DNA of 64,000 bases from Streptomyces sp. A0642. Lineage in GTDB: Bacteria > Actinomycetota > Actinomycetes > Streptomycetales > Streptomycetaceae. Under the pieces are notes generated by a model. The model worked only from the letters and a program-made list of their open reading frames with translations. It was not told the origin of the DNA and ran no database searches. Within the stretch, counting starts at the first letter, position 1, and every line of letters starts with the position of its first letter. The stretch is from NCBI RefSeq assembly GCF_004795105.1, contig NZ_SSBL01000018.1, forward strand, positions 1-64,000, given 5' to 3'. Below are positions 16,277 through 25,185 of this stretch, one piece after another. Both the position numbers and the translations under genes were made by a program.

Positions 16277-18607
16277 TCAGGCCGCCGACGCGCAGATGAT
16301 GCTGCGGCCCTGGTTCACCTGCCAGTACCAGAAGCGTTGTCCGCTCCCGGCCGGGCACGTCCAGTCCTGGCCCGCCACGGGAGCCCGGTAGAAGCCCGTG
16401 ATCCGCAGGATGGACTGGCCGGCCCGGGGCACGGTCGACGCGTTGCAGCGCCACACGACCGTCAGATCGGCGTTGGTGGCCCCTTCGACGTCCGCGGGGA
16501 AGCACTGGCCGACCTGGTACACCCGGTCGAGGCAGAGCGTCCTTTCGACGTCGTCGTCACCCCGTCGGCTCCACCAGGTGAAGCCCGCCCCGGTGTCGCA
16601 GGAACTGGACGCTCCGGCCAGGGTGCTCACGCGGTTGACGTGCATGTACGCGTTCGAGGCGCTGCAGCTCACCCGGATCGGGCGAGTCGCGCTCATCTCG
16701 TCGTGCCCGTCGTTGTAGACGTCGAGGCAGTCACCCGCGCGCACGGCGGCGAACGCCCGGTCCGTGGCGTCGGGGGTGGGGGCCGGCGTGGGCGTGGGTG
16801 TCGGAGTGGGCGTCGGGTCGTCGTCCACGGCGGCATCGCTCGCATCGTCGTCATCGCTGCCGCTGTCGGCGTCCGTACTGGTGTCGAGACCCCCGTCGGA
16901 CGAGGTGGAGGCGGTACCGCCTGAGGCGGTGGCGCCCGACGAGGAGGAACTGCCGCTGTTGCCGCCCTCGCTCCCCGTCGTCTCCCAGGGCTGCCAGATC
17001 AGCAGCGCGACGACGGCGGCCACGGTGAGCAGCCAGCCCAGCCCCGACCCCTTCCGCGACGAGCCCGCCCCCGGGGGTGCCGGGGAAGGGGCCGGGCCGG
17101 GTGGGGGCGTAGGCGCACGGGCGGCACGCTGCCGGGCCGCTTCCTGTTCGGCGGCCCGGCGCGCGGCCTCGCGCCCGGCCCGCACCCGCGCCGCCCGCTC
17201 GGCCTCTTCCCTCGCCTCCCGCGCCGCGCGTTCCCGCTCGGCCCGCTCCCGCGCCGCGCTCTCCGCCTGGACGCGTTCCCGCTCGGCCTGCCTCTGTGCC
17301 CGCTCCTGTTCGGCACGCGCGTGTTCCTGCGCCGCGCGCTCCCGTTCACGCCGGGCGCGCTGGGCCTCCAGACGCTGGGCAGCCTGCCGCTCGGCTTCCA
17401 GACGGGCCGACTCGACACGCTCCTGCTCGGCGCGTTCCTGCTCGGCCTGCTCCGCGCGCTGGCGCTCGGCCAGTTCCGCGAGGGCCGCCATTTCCTGGCG
17501 GGCCCGTTCGCGGCGGGTGCGGTCGCGGGCCGCACGGGCCTGCCGCTCCGGGGGGTAGACGAGCGTCGGCGGCGGGGGCGGGACGACGCCGGTGTGCTGG
17601 ACGGCGGTGGGGGCGGTCGGGTGAGGTGCCCCCGGGTTCGACGGGGGCCGGTTCGGCGTCCCCGGGTCCGTTCCGCTCGTCCCGCGGTCGTTCGCGAGTT
17701 CCAGCCCCTGGGCCGCGTACGCACCGATCAGCGCCGTCCACCGCGGCGGCAGCCACCGGGTGCCGCTCTGGGACGCCGGAAGGCCCTCCTGCTCCCGGCG
17801 GAAGCGGGCCAGCAGGTCCGCGGGCGCCGGGCGCAGGCCCGGGTCGACGGACAGACAGGGCCGGATCGTCGCGACGAGTTCCTTCGGCAGTCCGTCGAGG
17901 TCGAGTTCGCCGCGCTGGACGCGGGCCAGGAGCCGCAGGGTGTCTCCGTCGGCGGCGTAGGGCGGCCGGCCGGTGGCGAGCAGGAAGAGCGTGGCGCCCA
18001 GCGAGTAGACGTCGGACGCGGCGGTCGACTCCTCGCCGCGGGCCTGCTCGGCGGAGGTGAAGGCGATCGTGCCGAGGGTGAGACCGGTGAGCGTGAGGTC
18101 GCTGGCGTGCGAGATGCCGAAGTCGATGACCCGGGGGCCGTCCAGCGGCAGCAGCACGTTCTGCGGCTTCACATCGCGGTGGACGATACCCACGCCGTGG
18201 AGCGTGACCAGGGCCTCCGCGGTTCCGGCGGCTATCCACCGTACGGCCGAGGCGGGCAGTACCCCGCACGTCCGCACGAGTTCGGAGAGCGGGGGAGCGG
18301 CGATGTAGTCGATGGCCATCCAGGGCCGCTCCGCGTCCGGGTCCGCGTCCCGGACCCGCGCGGTGTACGCACTCGCGACACGCTGCGCGACGGCCACCTC
18401 GCGCGCGAAGCGCCGCCTGTCGATGTCGCTGACGCTCCCCTCGGCCAGCAGCGTCTTCACCGCGACGAGACCCCGCCCGCCGCGATCGCCGCCGCGGGCG
18501 AGGTAGATCCGCCCCATGCCGCCGGACGCGAGCCGCCCGATCAACCGGTACGGTCCGAGCGTCGCCGGATCGTCCCCACCCAGCGCCTGAACCCGGGCCC
18601 CGGCCAT
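16277..18607 (-). CDS. Membrane-anchored Ser/Thr protein kinase with coiled-coil stalk and extracellular domain
   Basis: 776 residues. Order: kinase domain (~10-270; glycine loop RLASGGMGRIYLARGG, lysine in AVKTLL, VHRDVKPQN, DFG in IDFGISHA), a proline-rich linker, a long Arg/Glu/Ala coiled coil (~380-540), one membrane helix (GWLLTVAAVVALLIW), a Ser/Gly/Asp linker and (TP)n stretch, and a C-terminal ectodomain with about eight cysteines. The ectodomain starts with GDCLDVYNDG and resembles extracytoplasmic domains of actinobacterial lipoproteins such as the LppU type. The ATG at 18607 follows a GGGGGAG site; the longer open frame upstream is not coding-like. Ligand and targets unknown. Confidence 0.87.
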   Translation of the reverse strand: MAGARVQALGGDDPATLGPYRLIGRLASGGMGRIYLARGGDRGGRGLVAVKTLLAEGSVSDIDRRRFAREVAVAQRVASAYTARVRDADPDAERPWMAIDYIAAPPLSELVRTCGVLPASAVRWIAAGTAEALVTLHGVGIVHRDVKPQNVLLPLDGPRVIDFGISHASDLTLTGLTLGTIAFTSAEQARGEESTAASDVYSLGATLFLLATGRPPYAADGDTLRLLARVQRGELDLDGLPKELVATIRPCLSVDPGLRPAPADLLARFRREQEGLPASQSGTRWLPPRWTALIGAYAAQGLELANDRGTSGTDPGTPNRPPSNPGAPHPTAPTAVQHTGVVPPPPPTLVYPPERQARAARDRTRRERARQEMAALAELAERQRAEQAEQERAEQERVESARLEAERQAAQRLEAQRARRERERAAQEHARAEQERAQRQAERERVQAESAARERAERERAAREAREEAERAARVRAGREAARRAAEQEAARQRAARAPTPPPGPAPSPAPPGAGSSRKGSGLGWLLTVAAVVALLIWQPWETTGSEGGNSGSSSSSGATASGGTASTSSDGGLDTSTDADSGSDDDDASDAAVDDDPTPTPTPTPTPAPTPDATDRAFAAVRAGDCLDVYNDGHDEMSATRPIRVSCSASNAYMHVNRVSTLAGASSSCDTGAGFTWWSRRGDDDVERTLCLDRVYQVGQCFPADVEGATNADLTVVWRCNASTVPRAGQSILRITGFYRAPVAGQDWTCPAGSGQRFWYWQVNQGRSIICASAA

Positions 18608-18746
18608 GTCACTCCCCCCGTCGCACCACCACCGCGCCCGACCACGGTGCCACGAGGCCGCGCGAACAGCCATCGAATGGGGCAACTCCCGGCACTCTGT
18701 TGCGTGTCCGGTACAGGCCGGATACGCCTGTCGGACCCCGCGCACG

Positions 18747-18780
18747 CAGCAGCGCCGCCGGGGGAGCGGCGGCGCTGCTG
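18747..18780 (-). terminator. Terminator after the chitinase gene
   Basis: A perfect 13-bp stem (18747-18759 with 18768-18780) and an 8-nt loop, 44 bp downstream of the chitinase stop on its transcribed side, and upstream of the kinase start. Very GC-rich; no T-tract. Confidence 0.8.
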
Positions 18781-18823
18781 GTCAGTGACGCGTGATGCGC
18801 AACAGGACTGGTTCCGTGCTGAG

Positions 18824-20554
18824 TTACGGCAGAGCGTGGACGTGCGGGCCGACCGCGTTCGACCAGGCGTTGCCCGACGTGGCGTCCCAGTTGGTCGACC
18901 AGGTCATCGCGCCGCGCAGACCCGGGTAGGTCTTCGACGGCTTGAAGCTCCCGCAGCCGGTGCCCTTCGCGAGGCAGTCCAGCGCCGCGTTCACGATCGA
19001 CGGGGAGACGTATCCGCTGCCCGCGCCCCGCGTGGAGGCGGGGACGCCGAGGCCGACCTGCGACGGGGCGAGGCCGCCCTCCAGCTGGATGCACGCCAGC
19101 GCGGTCAGGAAGTCCACCGAGCCCTGCGAGTAGACCTTGCCGTCACAGCCGAGCATCGAACCGCTGTTGTAGTACTGCATGTTGACGACGGTCAGGATGT
19201 CCTTGATGTTGAGCGCCGTCTTGAAGTACTCGCCCGAGGTGGACTGCATGTCGATGGTCTGCGGGGCCATCGTGATGACGAGGCCGGAGCCCGCCTTCTG
19301 CGACAGCGCGCGCAGCGCCTTCGTCATGTAGGTGGAGTTGAGGCCGTTCTCCAGGTCGATGTCGACGCCGTTGAAGCCGTACTCCTGGATGAGGGAGTAG
19401 AGCGAGTTGGCGAAGTTGGTGGCGGAGGCGTCGCTGTTGACCGAGACGGAACCCTTCTCGCCGCCGACCGAGATGATCACGTTCTTGCCGGCCGCCTGCT
19501 TGGCCTTGATGTCGGCCTTGAACTGGTCGACGGTGTAGCCGTTCAGCCCCGCCGAGTCCAGGTTGAAGGTGACGGCGCCGGGCGTGCTGGTGGCGTCGGC
19601 GAAGGAGACCGCGATGATGTCGTAGTTCGCGGGGACGTCGCTGAGCTTCTGCACGGTCGCGCCGTTGTTGAAGTTCTGCCAGTAGCCGGTGACCGCGTGC
19701 TTGGGCACGGAGGTGCCGGGGTTCGGGTTCCCTCCGCCGGTCGTGGCGGTACGCCCGCTGACGGTCGTGGACTTGGCGGACTCGCCGGCGGCGTTCGTGG
19801 CGGTCACCGCGAACTGGTAGGCGGTGTCGGCCGCCAGCCCCGTGATCGTGGCCGAGGTGCCGGTGGAGGTCGTGGTCTTGGCGCCGTCCTTGTAGACGGT
19901 GTAGCCCGTCGCGCCCGAGACCGCGTTCCAGGACAGGGCGAGGGACGAGGAGGTGGCCGTGCCGACGGTGAGACCGGCGGGGGCCGCGGGGATCGTCGGG
20001 GCGGGGTCGGTGCCACCGCCGCCGTCGGGTCCGCTGACCGAGACGTCGTCGACGAGATAGGCGGGCTGCCCGTACCAGCCGTGCGTGTACACGGTGACGG
20101 AGGTGGTGCTGGGCCCGGTCGTGAAGCTGGTCGAGAGCTGTGTCCAGCCGCTGGAGCCGGGGGTCCACGTCGACACGTCGGTGGTGCCGGTGCCGCTGGC
20201 GCCCAGGTAGACGTACGAGCCCTGGACCCAGGAGCTGAGGGAGTACGTCGAGTTCGGCTTCACCGCGACGGTCTGCGTGCACTGGGCGTTGTCCAGGCCG
20301 GCCGGCGTCGCCTTGAGGGCGGCGGCGCCGCTGTGCACGGGGGAGGAGACGGTGGCGCCGGAGCCGCCGGAACAGGTCCAGTTGGAGAGGCCGGACTCGA
20401 ACCCGGCGTTCTTGGCGACGTTGACGTCGGCGGCCTCGGCGGTACTGACGAGACCGGTGAGGGTCAGCGCGCCCGCGGCGACGACGGCCATGGCGGAACC
20501 GAGGAGCGGGCGGTGGTGACGCCGTCGGTGGCTGGGTGCGGGGGAACGTTCCAC
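18824..20554 (-). CDS. Secreted GH18 chitinase with carbohydrate-binding and FnIII domains
   Basis: 576 residues. Signal peptide (~1-41, ending AEA), an N-terminal carbohydrate-binding beta-sandwich (~42-175; NAGFESGLSNWTC...DVSVSG), one fibronectin type III domain (~190-270) and a C-terminal GH18 barrel (~285-576). The GH18 signature reads NGVDIDLEN: the catalytic Glu and the Asp two before it are kept, but the first Asp of DGxDxDxE is Asn. MQYYNSG is also present. It degrades chitin outside the cell. GTG at 20554 is chosen for its GGAGG at 6-nt spacing. Upstream lie chitin-type promoter repeats. Confidence 0.9.
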   Translation of the reverse strand: MERSPAPSHRRRHHRPLLGSAMAVVAAGALTLTGLVSTAEAADVNVAKNAGFESGLSNWTCSGGSGATVSSPVHSGAAALKATPAGLDNAQCTQTVAVKPNSTYSLSSWVQGSYVYLGASGTGTTDVSTWTPGSSGWTQLSTSFTTGPSTTSVTVYTHGWYGQPAYLVDDVSVSGPDGGGGTDPAPTIPAAPAGLTVGTATSSSLALSWNAVSGATGYTVYKDGAKTTTSTGTSATITGLAADTAYQFAVTATNAAGESAKSTTVSGRTATTGGGNPNPGTSVPKHAVTGYWQNFNNGATVQKLSDVPANYDIIAVSFADATSTPGAVTFNLDSAGLNGYTVDQFKADIKAKQAAGKNVIISVGGEKGSVSVNSDASATNFANSLYSLIQEYGFNGVDIDLENGLNSTYMTKALRALSQKAGSGLVITMAPQTIDMQSTSGEYFKTALNIKDILTVVNMQYYNSGSMLGCDGKVYSQGSVDFLTALACIQLEGGLAPSQVGLGVPASTRGAGSGYVSPSIVNAALDCLAKGTGCGSFKPSKTYPGLRGAMTWSTNWDATSGNAWSNAVGPHVHALP

Positions 20555-20666
20555 TTGCTGCCTCCGGAAGGAGAGAGTCGGGGATGGCGGGGGAGCGGCA
20601 CGGGCGTGCGGGGGTGGTGCCGGCGTGGGGACTCGGGGAACGGTGGCCACCGTTGGGCGCTAAAGC

Positions 20667-20696
20667 TGGTCCAGACCAATCGAGTTGTCAAGACCT
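20667..20696 (-). promoter_or_regulatory. Chitin-type direct repeats / DasR-like site in the chitinase promoter
   Basis: TGGTCCAGACCA (20667-20678) and TTGTCAAGACCT (20685-20696), two 12-bp repeats with an 18-bp period. Streptomyces chitinase promoters are known to carry such TGGTCNAGACCT repeats; the first one is also a near-match to the DasR element (core TGGTCTAGACCA). On the minus strand TTGACA within the second repeat can act as -35. So repression by DasR and GlcNAc-responsive control of the gene is expected. Confidence 0.85.
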
Positions 20697-20920
20697 CTGA
20701 CGGCGACCGGCCGCGACGGCTCGTACGGCGAGGTGCGGAGAGGCGCGGAGGGGTGGCGCGTGAGTGCGGAGTGGGGAGGTGTGGTGGAGGGGATGCGAAC
20801 GAGGCGTGAACGGGGGCGTGGCCGGGTTGTGGACCGCCGGCCCGTTCACCCGCGAGAGGGAGTCCGGCCGCCCGTGCGCGGAACGCGCGTCTCACCCGCG
20901 CTGCCCGGACGGGCGGACGT

Positions 20921-20947
20921 AGGTCCAAGGGCCCTAATCCGGGCCCA
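20921..20947 (+). promoter_or_regulatory. GGTCC-N2-GGGCCC box array upstream of the Tad locus
   Basis: AGGTCC-AA-GGGCCC (20921-20934) and a second GGGCCCA (20941-20947), centre spacing 12 bp. The same two-hexamer spacing recurs in inverted orientation before the flp gene (30975-31000), and the core motif recurs before the pilin-signal toxins and the prepilin peptidase. It lies 340 bp before the first gene of the locus; between them are an inverted repeat (21061-21068 with 21085-21092, GGGTCGTT/AACGACCC) in an unusually AT-rich patch and no recognisable gene. Confidence 0.5.
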
Positions 20948-21287
20948 TAGTTCACGCGGGCCGCACCGGAACGTCATGGGCCGTCCGGTGAAAGCGCTCC
21001 CACGGCCCTGACGTGCACGGAGGCACGAAAGGATCATGAATTGCGTCGGTTTCCCCGACTGGGTCGTTGAATGGTACGCAATTTAACGACCCGCCACTTG
21101 GGGCGATTTGTCACGCGAACGCCCTATGCGGAGTTCGTGAGTCCGGCCTCACTGGGCCCCCAAGGTGTTCTCTGCCCCGTCGTACGTGGATAAAGTGCTG
21201 AGGCGGGAGCGCCTGGGTAAGGAGCACCTGGCAGGACGATTGCGGCCGGCGGTACGCGGCGGCCGGAGCCGAACGGGGAAGAACAGC

Positions 21288-22166
21288 GTGCCGACAGCAA
21301 TAGCAGTGACGAGTGCTGACCTCGTGCTGCCCCCGACCGATCAGCAGACGCCCCCCGCGGTGGTCCTGCGAGCGCCCGACGACCATCCGCTCGAGCAGGC
21401 GCTGGGCGACATGCACCTGCTCCTGGAGCAGCACGGCTACGTCATCGCGGTCTACCCCGCCAGCATCCCGGCCGCCCACGAGCGACGGCTGCACATGATC
21501 CGCTCCATGCTGGAGAGCGATCGGATTGCGCTGATCAAGTCGGATCTGCCCCCCTTGGGGGTGGCTGTACTGGTGCGCCAATTGAGGCAGTTGTCCATCT
21601 GTGACTTCAGTGCCGGCGTCGTCGCCTCCGCGGCGAGGCTGCTCTCCCACTACATCTACGCCGGAGCGCTGCTGAACTCGGTCACCAAGCTGGACCGGGT
21701 CCCCGTCAGCATGAAGGCGCACGCGAAGTCATGGGTCCCCGGCTCGCAGTTCGGCGTGCTGGCCAACCCGAACCCGCAGCTGATCAAGATCGGCTCGGGG
21801 GAGCTCACCGGCCCCGAATTCGCCACCCATCTGCTGGTGGCCAGAGGCCAGTTGCAATCCGAGTGGGTGACCTCCACGATTGCCCCGGCCTGGCAGACGC
21901 AGGCCGTCCACGAAGTCGCGCTGCCCGCGGATTCGCCCGCCTGGTGGGGCAGTTCGAAGATGATCGAATTCGCTGCCTTCCTGCCCGATATCTCACTGAT
22001 TTATCAGCTGGTTTCTTCGGTTCGCAGGGAGGTCTGCACCTGGTGCGGAAATGAACTCATCGGCGACCGCTGCGGTCTGTGTTCGGCCCCGCTGAAACCG
22101 CCGGAGAACCAAACGTACGGTTCCGGTGTCCTGAACCAAGGAACACCCATGCGCCACGGGTCGTGA
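21288..22166 (+). CDS. Hypothetical protein heading the Tad locus, C-terminal zinc-ribbon-like motif
   Basis: About 292 residues, no signal peptide or membrane helix. I do not recognise it. The central part is mixed alpha/beta (HPLEQALGDMHLLLEQHGYVI, VAVLVRQLRQLSICDFSAG). The C-terminus holds CTWCGNELIGDRCGLC, two CxxC knuckles typical of a small zinc ribbon. It is codirectional with, and 177 bp before, cpaB, so it may be a cytosolic partner of the Tad machine. The GTG start is favoured over the longer open frame because the upstream codons are basic and non-conserved in look and GGGGAAG precedes it. Confidence 0.65.
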   Translation: MPTAIAVTSADLVLPPTDQQTPPAVVLRAPDDHPLEQALGDMHLLLEQHGYVIAVYPASIPAAHERRLHMIRSMLESDRIALIKSDLPPLGVAVLVRQLRQLSICDFSAGVVASAARLLSHYIYAGALLNSVTKLDRVPVSMKAHAKSWVPGSQFGVLANPNPQLIKIGSGELTGPEFATHLLVARGQLQSEWVTSTIAPAWQTQAVHEVALPADSPAWWGSSKMIEFAAFLPDISLIYQLVSSVRREVCTWCGNELIGDRCGLCSAPLKPPENQTYGSGVLNQGTPMRHGS

Positions 22167-22343
22167 GCCATCGCGACGGTGGTGTGCCGGTGCTGCCCCC
22201 ACAGCCCGGCCGACAGCACACGGCGCACCCGGTCCGTTCCGTGAGAGCGGACGGACGCCGCAACGTGACCCGCGACGGCCCGACCCCGCTCCGCCTCTCT
22301 GTCCGCTCATCACCCCACGTCTCCCAACGAGGTTGCTCCGCTC

Positions 22344-23054
22344 ATGAACTCACGGCAACGCCGCGGCGTCATCCTTCTCCTCCTCTCGGTCCTCTGCGCC
22401 TTCGGTGCGTTCGCCGGTGTGCTCTCGGTGATCAGTGATGTGAACTCGAAGGTGGGTCCGGAGGTGACTGCCTACCAGGTCAAATCGCCCATAGCCCCCT
22501 ACCGGCCGCTGGAACCGGGGCAGTTCAAGAAGGTATCGATGCCGAAGCGCTGGCTGTCGAAGAACGCCGTCACCGACCTTTCGGTCCTGGACGGCAAGAT
22601 CGCCGTCACCAATCTCCGCGCCGGCTCGCTGCTTCAAGAGGACATGATCGTCAAGCGCCCCGCGCTGGAAAGCGGACAGCAGGAGATCGCCATCATGATC
22701 GACGCCGCGACGGGTGTCGCCGGAAAGATCCGGCCGGGCAACCTGGTCAACATCTACGCGACCTTCGGCGGCCAGAACGACAAGGAAGAGCCCACCTCAC
22801 GCGTCATCGTGCCCAACGCCAAGGTCATCGACGTCGGCAACCTGACTTCCCTCGAACCGAAGAGCGACGACCGCAGCGGCCCGACCGAGGCCGTGCCGAT
22901 CACCTTCGCCCTGGACACCACCGACGCCCAGCGCGTCGCCTACGCCGAGTCCTTCGCGGAACACGTCCGGCTGGCCCTGCTGCCGAACGACAGCCCGACC
23001 ACGCTCCGTCCGGGCGAGGGCAGCTACAACCTCGACGAAGACAAGAACAAGTGA
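22344..23054 (+). CDS. cpaB: Flp pilus assembly protein CpaB (RcpC)
   Basis: 236 residues. One N-terminal membrane helix (GVILLLLSVLCAFGAFAGVL) followed by an extracytoplasmic SAF domain (YRPLEPGQFKKVSMPKRWL...GSLLQEDMIVKRPAL) and a RcpC-like beta domain (QEIAIMIDAATGVAGKIRPGNLV). CpaB is an accessory envelope component of Tad pili. In Gram-positives there is no secretin partner, so its role is less certain. Begins the core tad gene row; tadZ follows after 7 bp. Confidence 0.88.
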   Translation: MNSRQRRGVILLLLSVLCAFGAFAGVLSVISDVNSKVGPEVTAYQVKSPIAPYRPLEPGQFKKVSMPKRWLSKNAVTDLSVLDGKIAVTNLRAGSLLQEDMIVKRPALESGQQEIAIMIDAATGVAGKIRPGNLVNIYATFGGQNDKEEPTSRVIVPNAKVIDVGNLTSLEPKSDDRSGPTEAVPITFALDTTDAQRVAYAESFAEHVRLALLPNDSPTTLRPGEGSYNLDEDKNK

Positions 23055-23061
23055 GGACCGG

Positions 23062-24333
23062 ATGAGCACACGAATCCTCCCGGCTGTCGGCGATGCCGAC
23101 GCCGCCCGATCCATCACCACACTGCTCAGCCAGCTCCCCGACGCGGAGCCGGCCGGGCCACTGGGTGACTCCACCGCGCTGCTCGACACCCTGGCCCGGC
23201 TCGCCGCCGAGTCGCTGGACGAGCTGCCCGAGGTCGTGCTGGTGCACGAGCGGATCGGTCCGGTTCCAGCCCTTGAGCTGATCCGGGAGGTGGCCCTGCG
23301 CTTCCCGGCGGTCGGGGTCGTGCTCGTCACCGCCGACGCGAGCCCGGGGCTCTACTCGGCAGCCATGGACTCCGGCGCGCGCGGCCTGGTGGGCCTGCCC
23401 CTCTCGTACGAGGAGCTGGCCCAGCGCGTCCAGGCCGCCGCCGGCTGGTCCGTCGGGGTCCGCCGCCACCTCGGGGCGGGCGCCGAGGTCTTCACCGGCC
23501 CCGGAGGCACGGTCGTCACCGTCAGCGGCGCGAAGGGCGGCGTCGGCGCGACGGTCACCGCCGTGCAGCTGGCCCTGGCCGCCCAGGCCTCCGGCCACAC
23601 CGTCGCCCTGGTCGACATGGACCTCCAGTCCGGGGACATCGCCTCGTTCCTCGACGTGCAGTTCCGCCGCTCCATCGTCGACCTGGCCGCGATCAGCGAC
23701 ATCTCGCCCCGCGTCCTGGCCGACGCCGTGTTCAGCCACAGCAGCGGGCTCGCCCTGCTGCTGGCGCCCGGCGAGGGCGAACGGGGCGAGGAGGTCAGCG
23801 ACCGGTCCGCCCGCCAGATCGTCAGCGCACTGCGCTCGCGGTACGAGATCGTGGTCATCGACGGCGGCAGTCAGATGAACGGCGCCAACGCGGCGGCCAT
23901 CGAGATGGCCGACATCGCGCTGCTCGTCACGACACCGGACGTGGTCGCGGTACGCGGCGCGAAGCGCATCGTCCGCATGTGGGACCGGCTCCAGATCCGC
24001 AAGGCGGAGGAGACGACGACCCTCGTCAACCGCTACAGCCGCAACACCGAGATCCAGCCTCCCCTGATCCAGAAGATCACGGGGACCCGGATCGCGGGCA
24101 CGGCGATCCCCGCCAACTTCAAGGAACTCCAGGGAGCGGTCGACGCCGGCCGCATGCACGAACTCGAGTCGAAGAGCGTCGTCAAGCAGGCGCTCTGGGC
24201 CCTGGCGGGCGAACTCGGGCTGGTGAAGAGGCCGGCCGGGGCGGAAGGCAGTGGCAAGTACAAAAACGACCGGGGTTCGATCGGACGCCCCCGCAGACGG
24301 GGCGATTCCGCGGGCCGTGGCAAAAACGACTGA
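23062..24333 (+). CDS. TadZ/CpaE-like MinD-family ATPase
   Basis: 423 residues. N-terminal ~130 residues form a receiver-like domain without a clear phosphorylation pocket (VVLVHERIG...PAVGVVLVTAD), as in CpaE/TadZ. Residues ~150-390 are a ParA/MinD-type ATPase with deviant Walker A GAKGGVGATV, switch DMDLQSGDIASFLD and VVIDGGSQ. TadZ marks the pole or site where the Tad machine assembles. It is tightly spaced after cpaB and before two TadE-like genes. Confidence 0.87.
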   Translation: MSTRILPAVGDADAARSITTLLSQLPDAEPAGPLGDSTALLDTLARLAAESLDELPEVVLVHERIGPVPALELIREVALRFPAVGVVLVTADASPGLYSAAMDSGARGLVGLPLSYEELAQRVQAAAGWSVGVRRHLGAGAEVFTGPGGTVVTVSGAKGGVGATVTAVQLALAAQASGHTVALVDMDLQSGDIASFLDVQFRRSIVDLAAISDISPRVLADAVFSHSSGLALLLAPGEGERGEEVSDRSARQIVSALRSRYEIVVIDGGSQMNGANAAAIEMADIALLVTTPDVVAVRGAKRIVRMWDRLQIRKAEETTTLVNRYSRNTEIQPPLIQKITGTRIAGTAIPANFKELQGAVDAGRMHELESKSVVKQALWALAGELGLVKRPAGAEGSGKYKNDRGSIGRPRRRGDSAGRGKND

Positions 24334-24349
24334 GGGGGCAGGTTGATTC

Positions 24350-24754
24350 ATGGCCACCATAGAAATGGCGGACGGGCGGATAGGCGGGAGGCGTGAACGC
24401 GACCGCGGTCAGACCGCGATCGAGTTCGTCGGGGTCACGCCACTGATCATCCTGATGCTGATCGTGCTCTGGCAGTGCGCGCTGATCGGCTACACGTACA
24501 TCCTGGCGGGGAACTCGGCGGACGTGGCGGCACGAGCGGGCAACGGCTCGCAGAGCAGGCAGGACGCGGCCTGCAAGGAAGCTGCGAGGAAGGACCTGCC
24601 GGACGCCTGGCAGGGTGATGTCGAGATCGACTGCGGTGCGGAGTGGGGCCTGTACCGGGCCAAGGTGACCTTGGAGGTCCCCGTCCTCGTGCCGGGGGTT
24701 CTCAACTTCCCGATGGACGTCGAGGGCAACGCCGCCTCGGCGAAGGAGGGCTGA
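24350..24754 (+). CDS. TadE-like minor pseudopilin
   Basis: 134 residues. The N-terminus has a class III prepilin-like signal, DRG|QTAIEFVG (G20, Glu at +5), then a membrane helix (PLIILMLIVLWQCALIGYTYIL) and an ectodomain with two cysteines (CKEAARKDLPDAW...IDCGAEWG). TadE proteins are minor pseudopilins cleaved by the prepilin peptidase. The same GQxAxE signal is found in the downstream gene, in Flp and in the three polymorphic toxins of this window. Confidence 0.85.
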   Translation: MATIEMADGRIGGRRERDRGQTAIEFVGVTPLIILMLIVLWQCALIGYTYILAGNSADVAARAGNGSQSRQDAACKEAARKDLPDAWQGDVEIDCGAEWGLYRAKVTLEVPVLVPGVLNFPMDVEGNAASAKEG

Positions 24755-24757
24755 GCG

Positions 24758-25126
24758 ATGAGCAGCCGAAAGGCCGCCGCACGCCGTGACCGAGGCCAGG
24801 TCGCCATCGAGTACATGGGGTTCATCCCCCTGCTGCTTCTGGTCGGGCTGTGCGCCATCCAGCTGGGCGTCGCCGCGTATACGGCGAACCAGGCGGGGAC
24901 GGCCGCGCGCGCGGCAGCCCGTACGGCGAGCCACGAGCAGCCCGACATGCCTGCGCGGCTGGCCGGTGAGCACGCGATCAGCGGCTGGCTCGCGGACGGT
25001 TTGGACTGGGACGAGTCGTACGGCTTCGACACGGTGACCTACACCGCCCACGTCGAGATCCCCAGCGTCATCCCCGGCCTCTCGTGGGGCAAAGCCAGCC
25101 GCACCTCCACCATGCCCCGCGAATAA
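24758..25126 (+). CDS. TadE/TadF-like minor pseudopilin
   Basis: 122 residues, starting 3 bp after the preceding stop. Signal DRG|QVAIEYMG (G13, Glu at +5), one membrane helix (PLLLLVGLCAIQLGVAAYTA), then AAR-rich stretch typical of TadE and a short ectodomain. Probably a second minor pseudopilin that works with the preceding one at the pilus base or tip. Confidence 0.84.
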   Translation: MSSRKAAARRDRGQVAIEYMGFIPLLLLVGLCAIQLGVAAYTANQAGTAARAAARTASHEQPDMPARLAGEHAISGWLADGLDWDESYGFDTVTYTAHVEIPSVIPGLSWGKASRTSTMPRE

Positions 25127-25185
25127 CCGATCCGCACCGACCCCCACCGCACCACACCGGCACGCCGGACCAAGGAGTCAGCACC

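Noticed and set aside
16764-16830. TP-dipeptide repeat in the Ser/Thr kinase as a notable repeat
   Set aside because: Pro/Thr linkers next to membrane helices are routine in Streptomyces kinases; no period or copy variation of interest.
17321-20809. A 1162-codon open frame on the plus strand
   Set aside because: Antisense to the Ser/Thr kinase and the chitinase, low-complexity product, no ribosome-binding site.
20700-21287. A small gene in the gap between chitinase and Tad locus
   Set aside because: Short frames exist but lack ribosome-binding sites; the GGGTCGTT/AACGACCC inverted repeat and AT-rich patch look regulatory instead.
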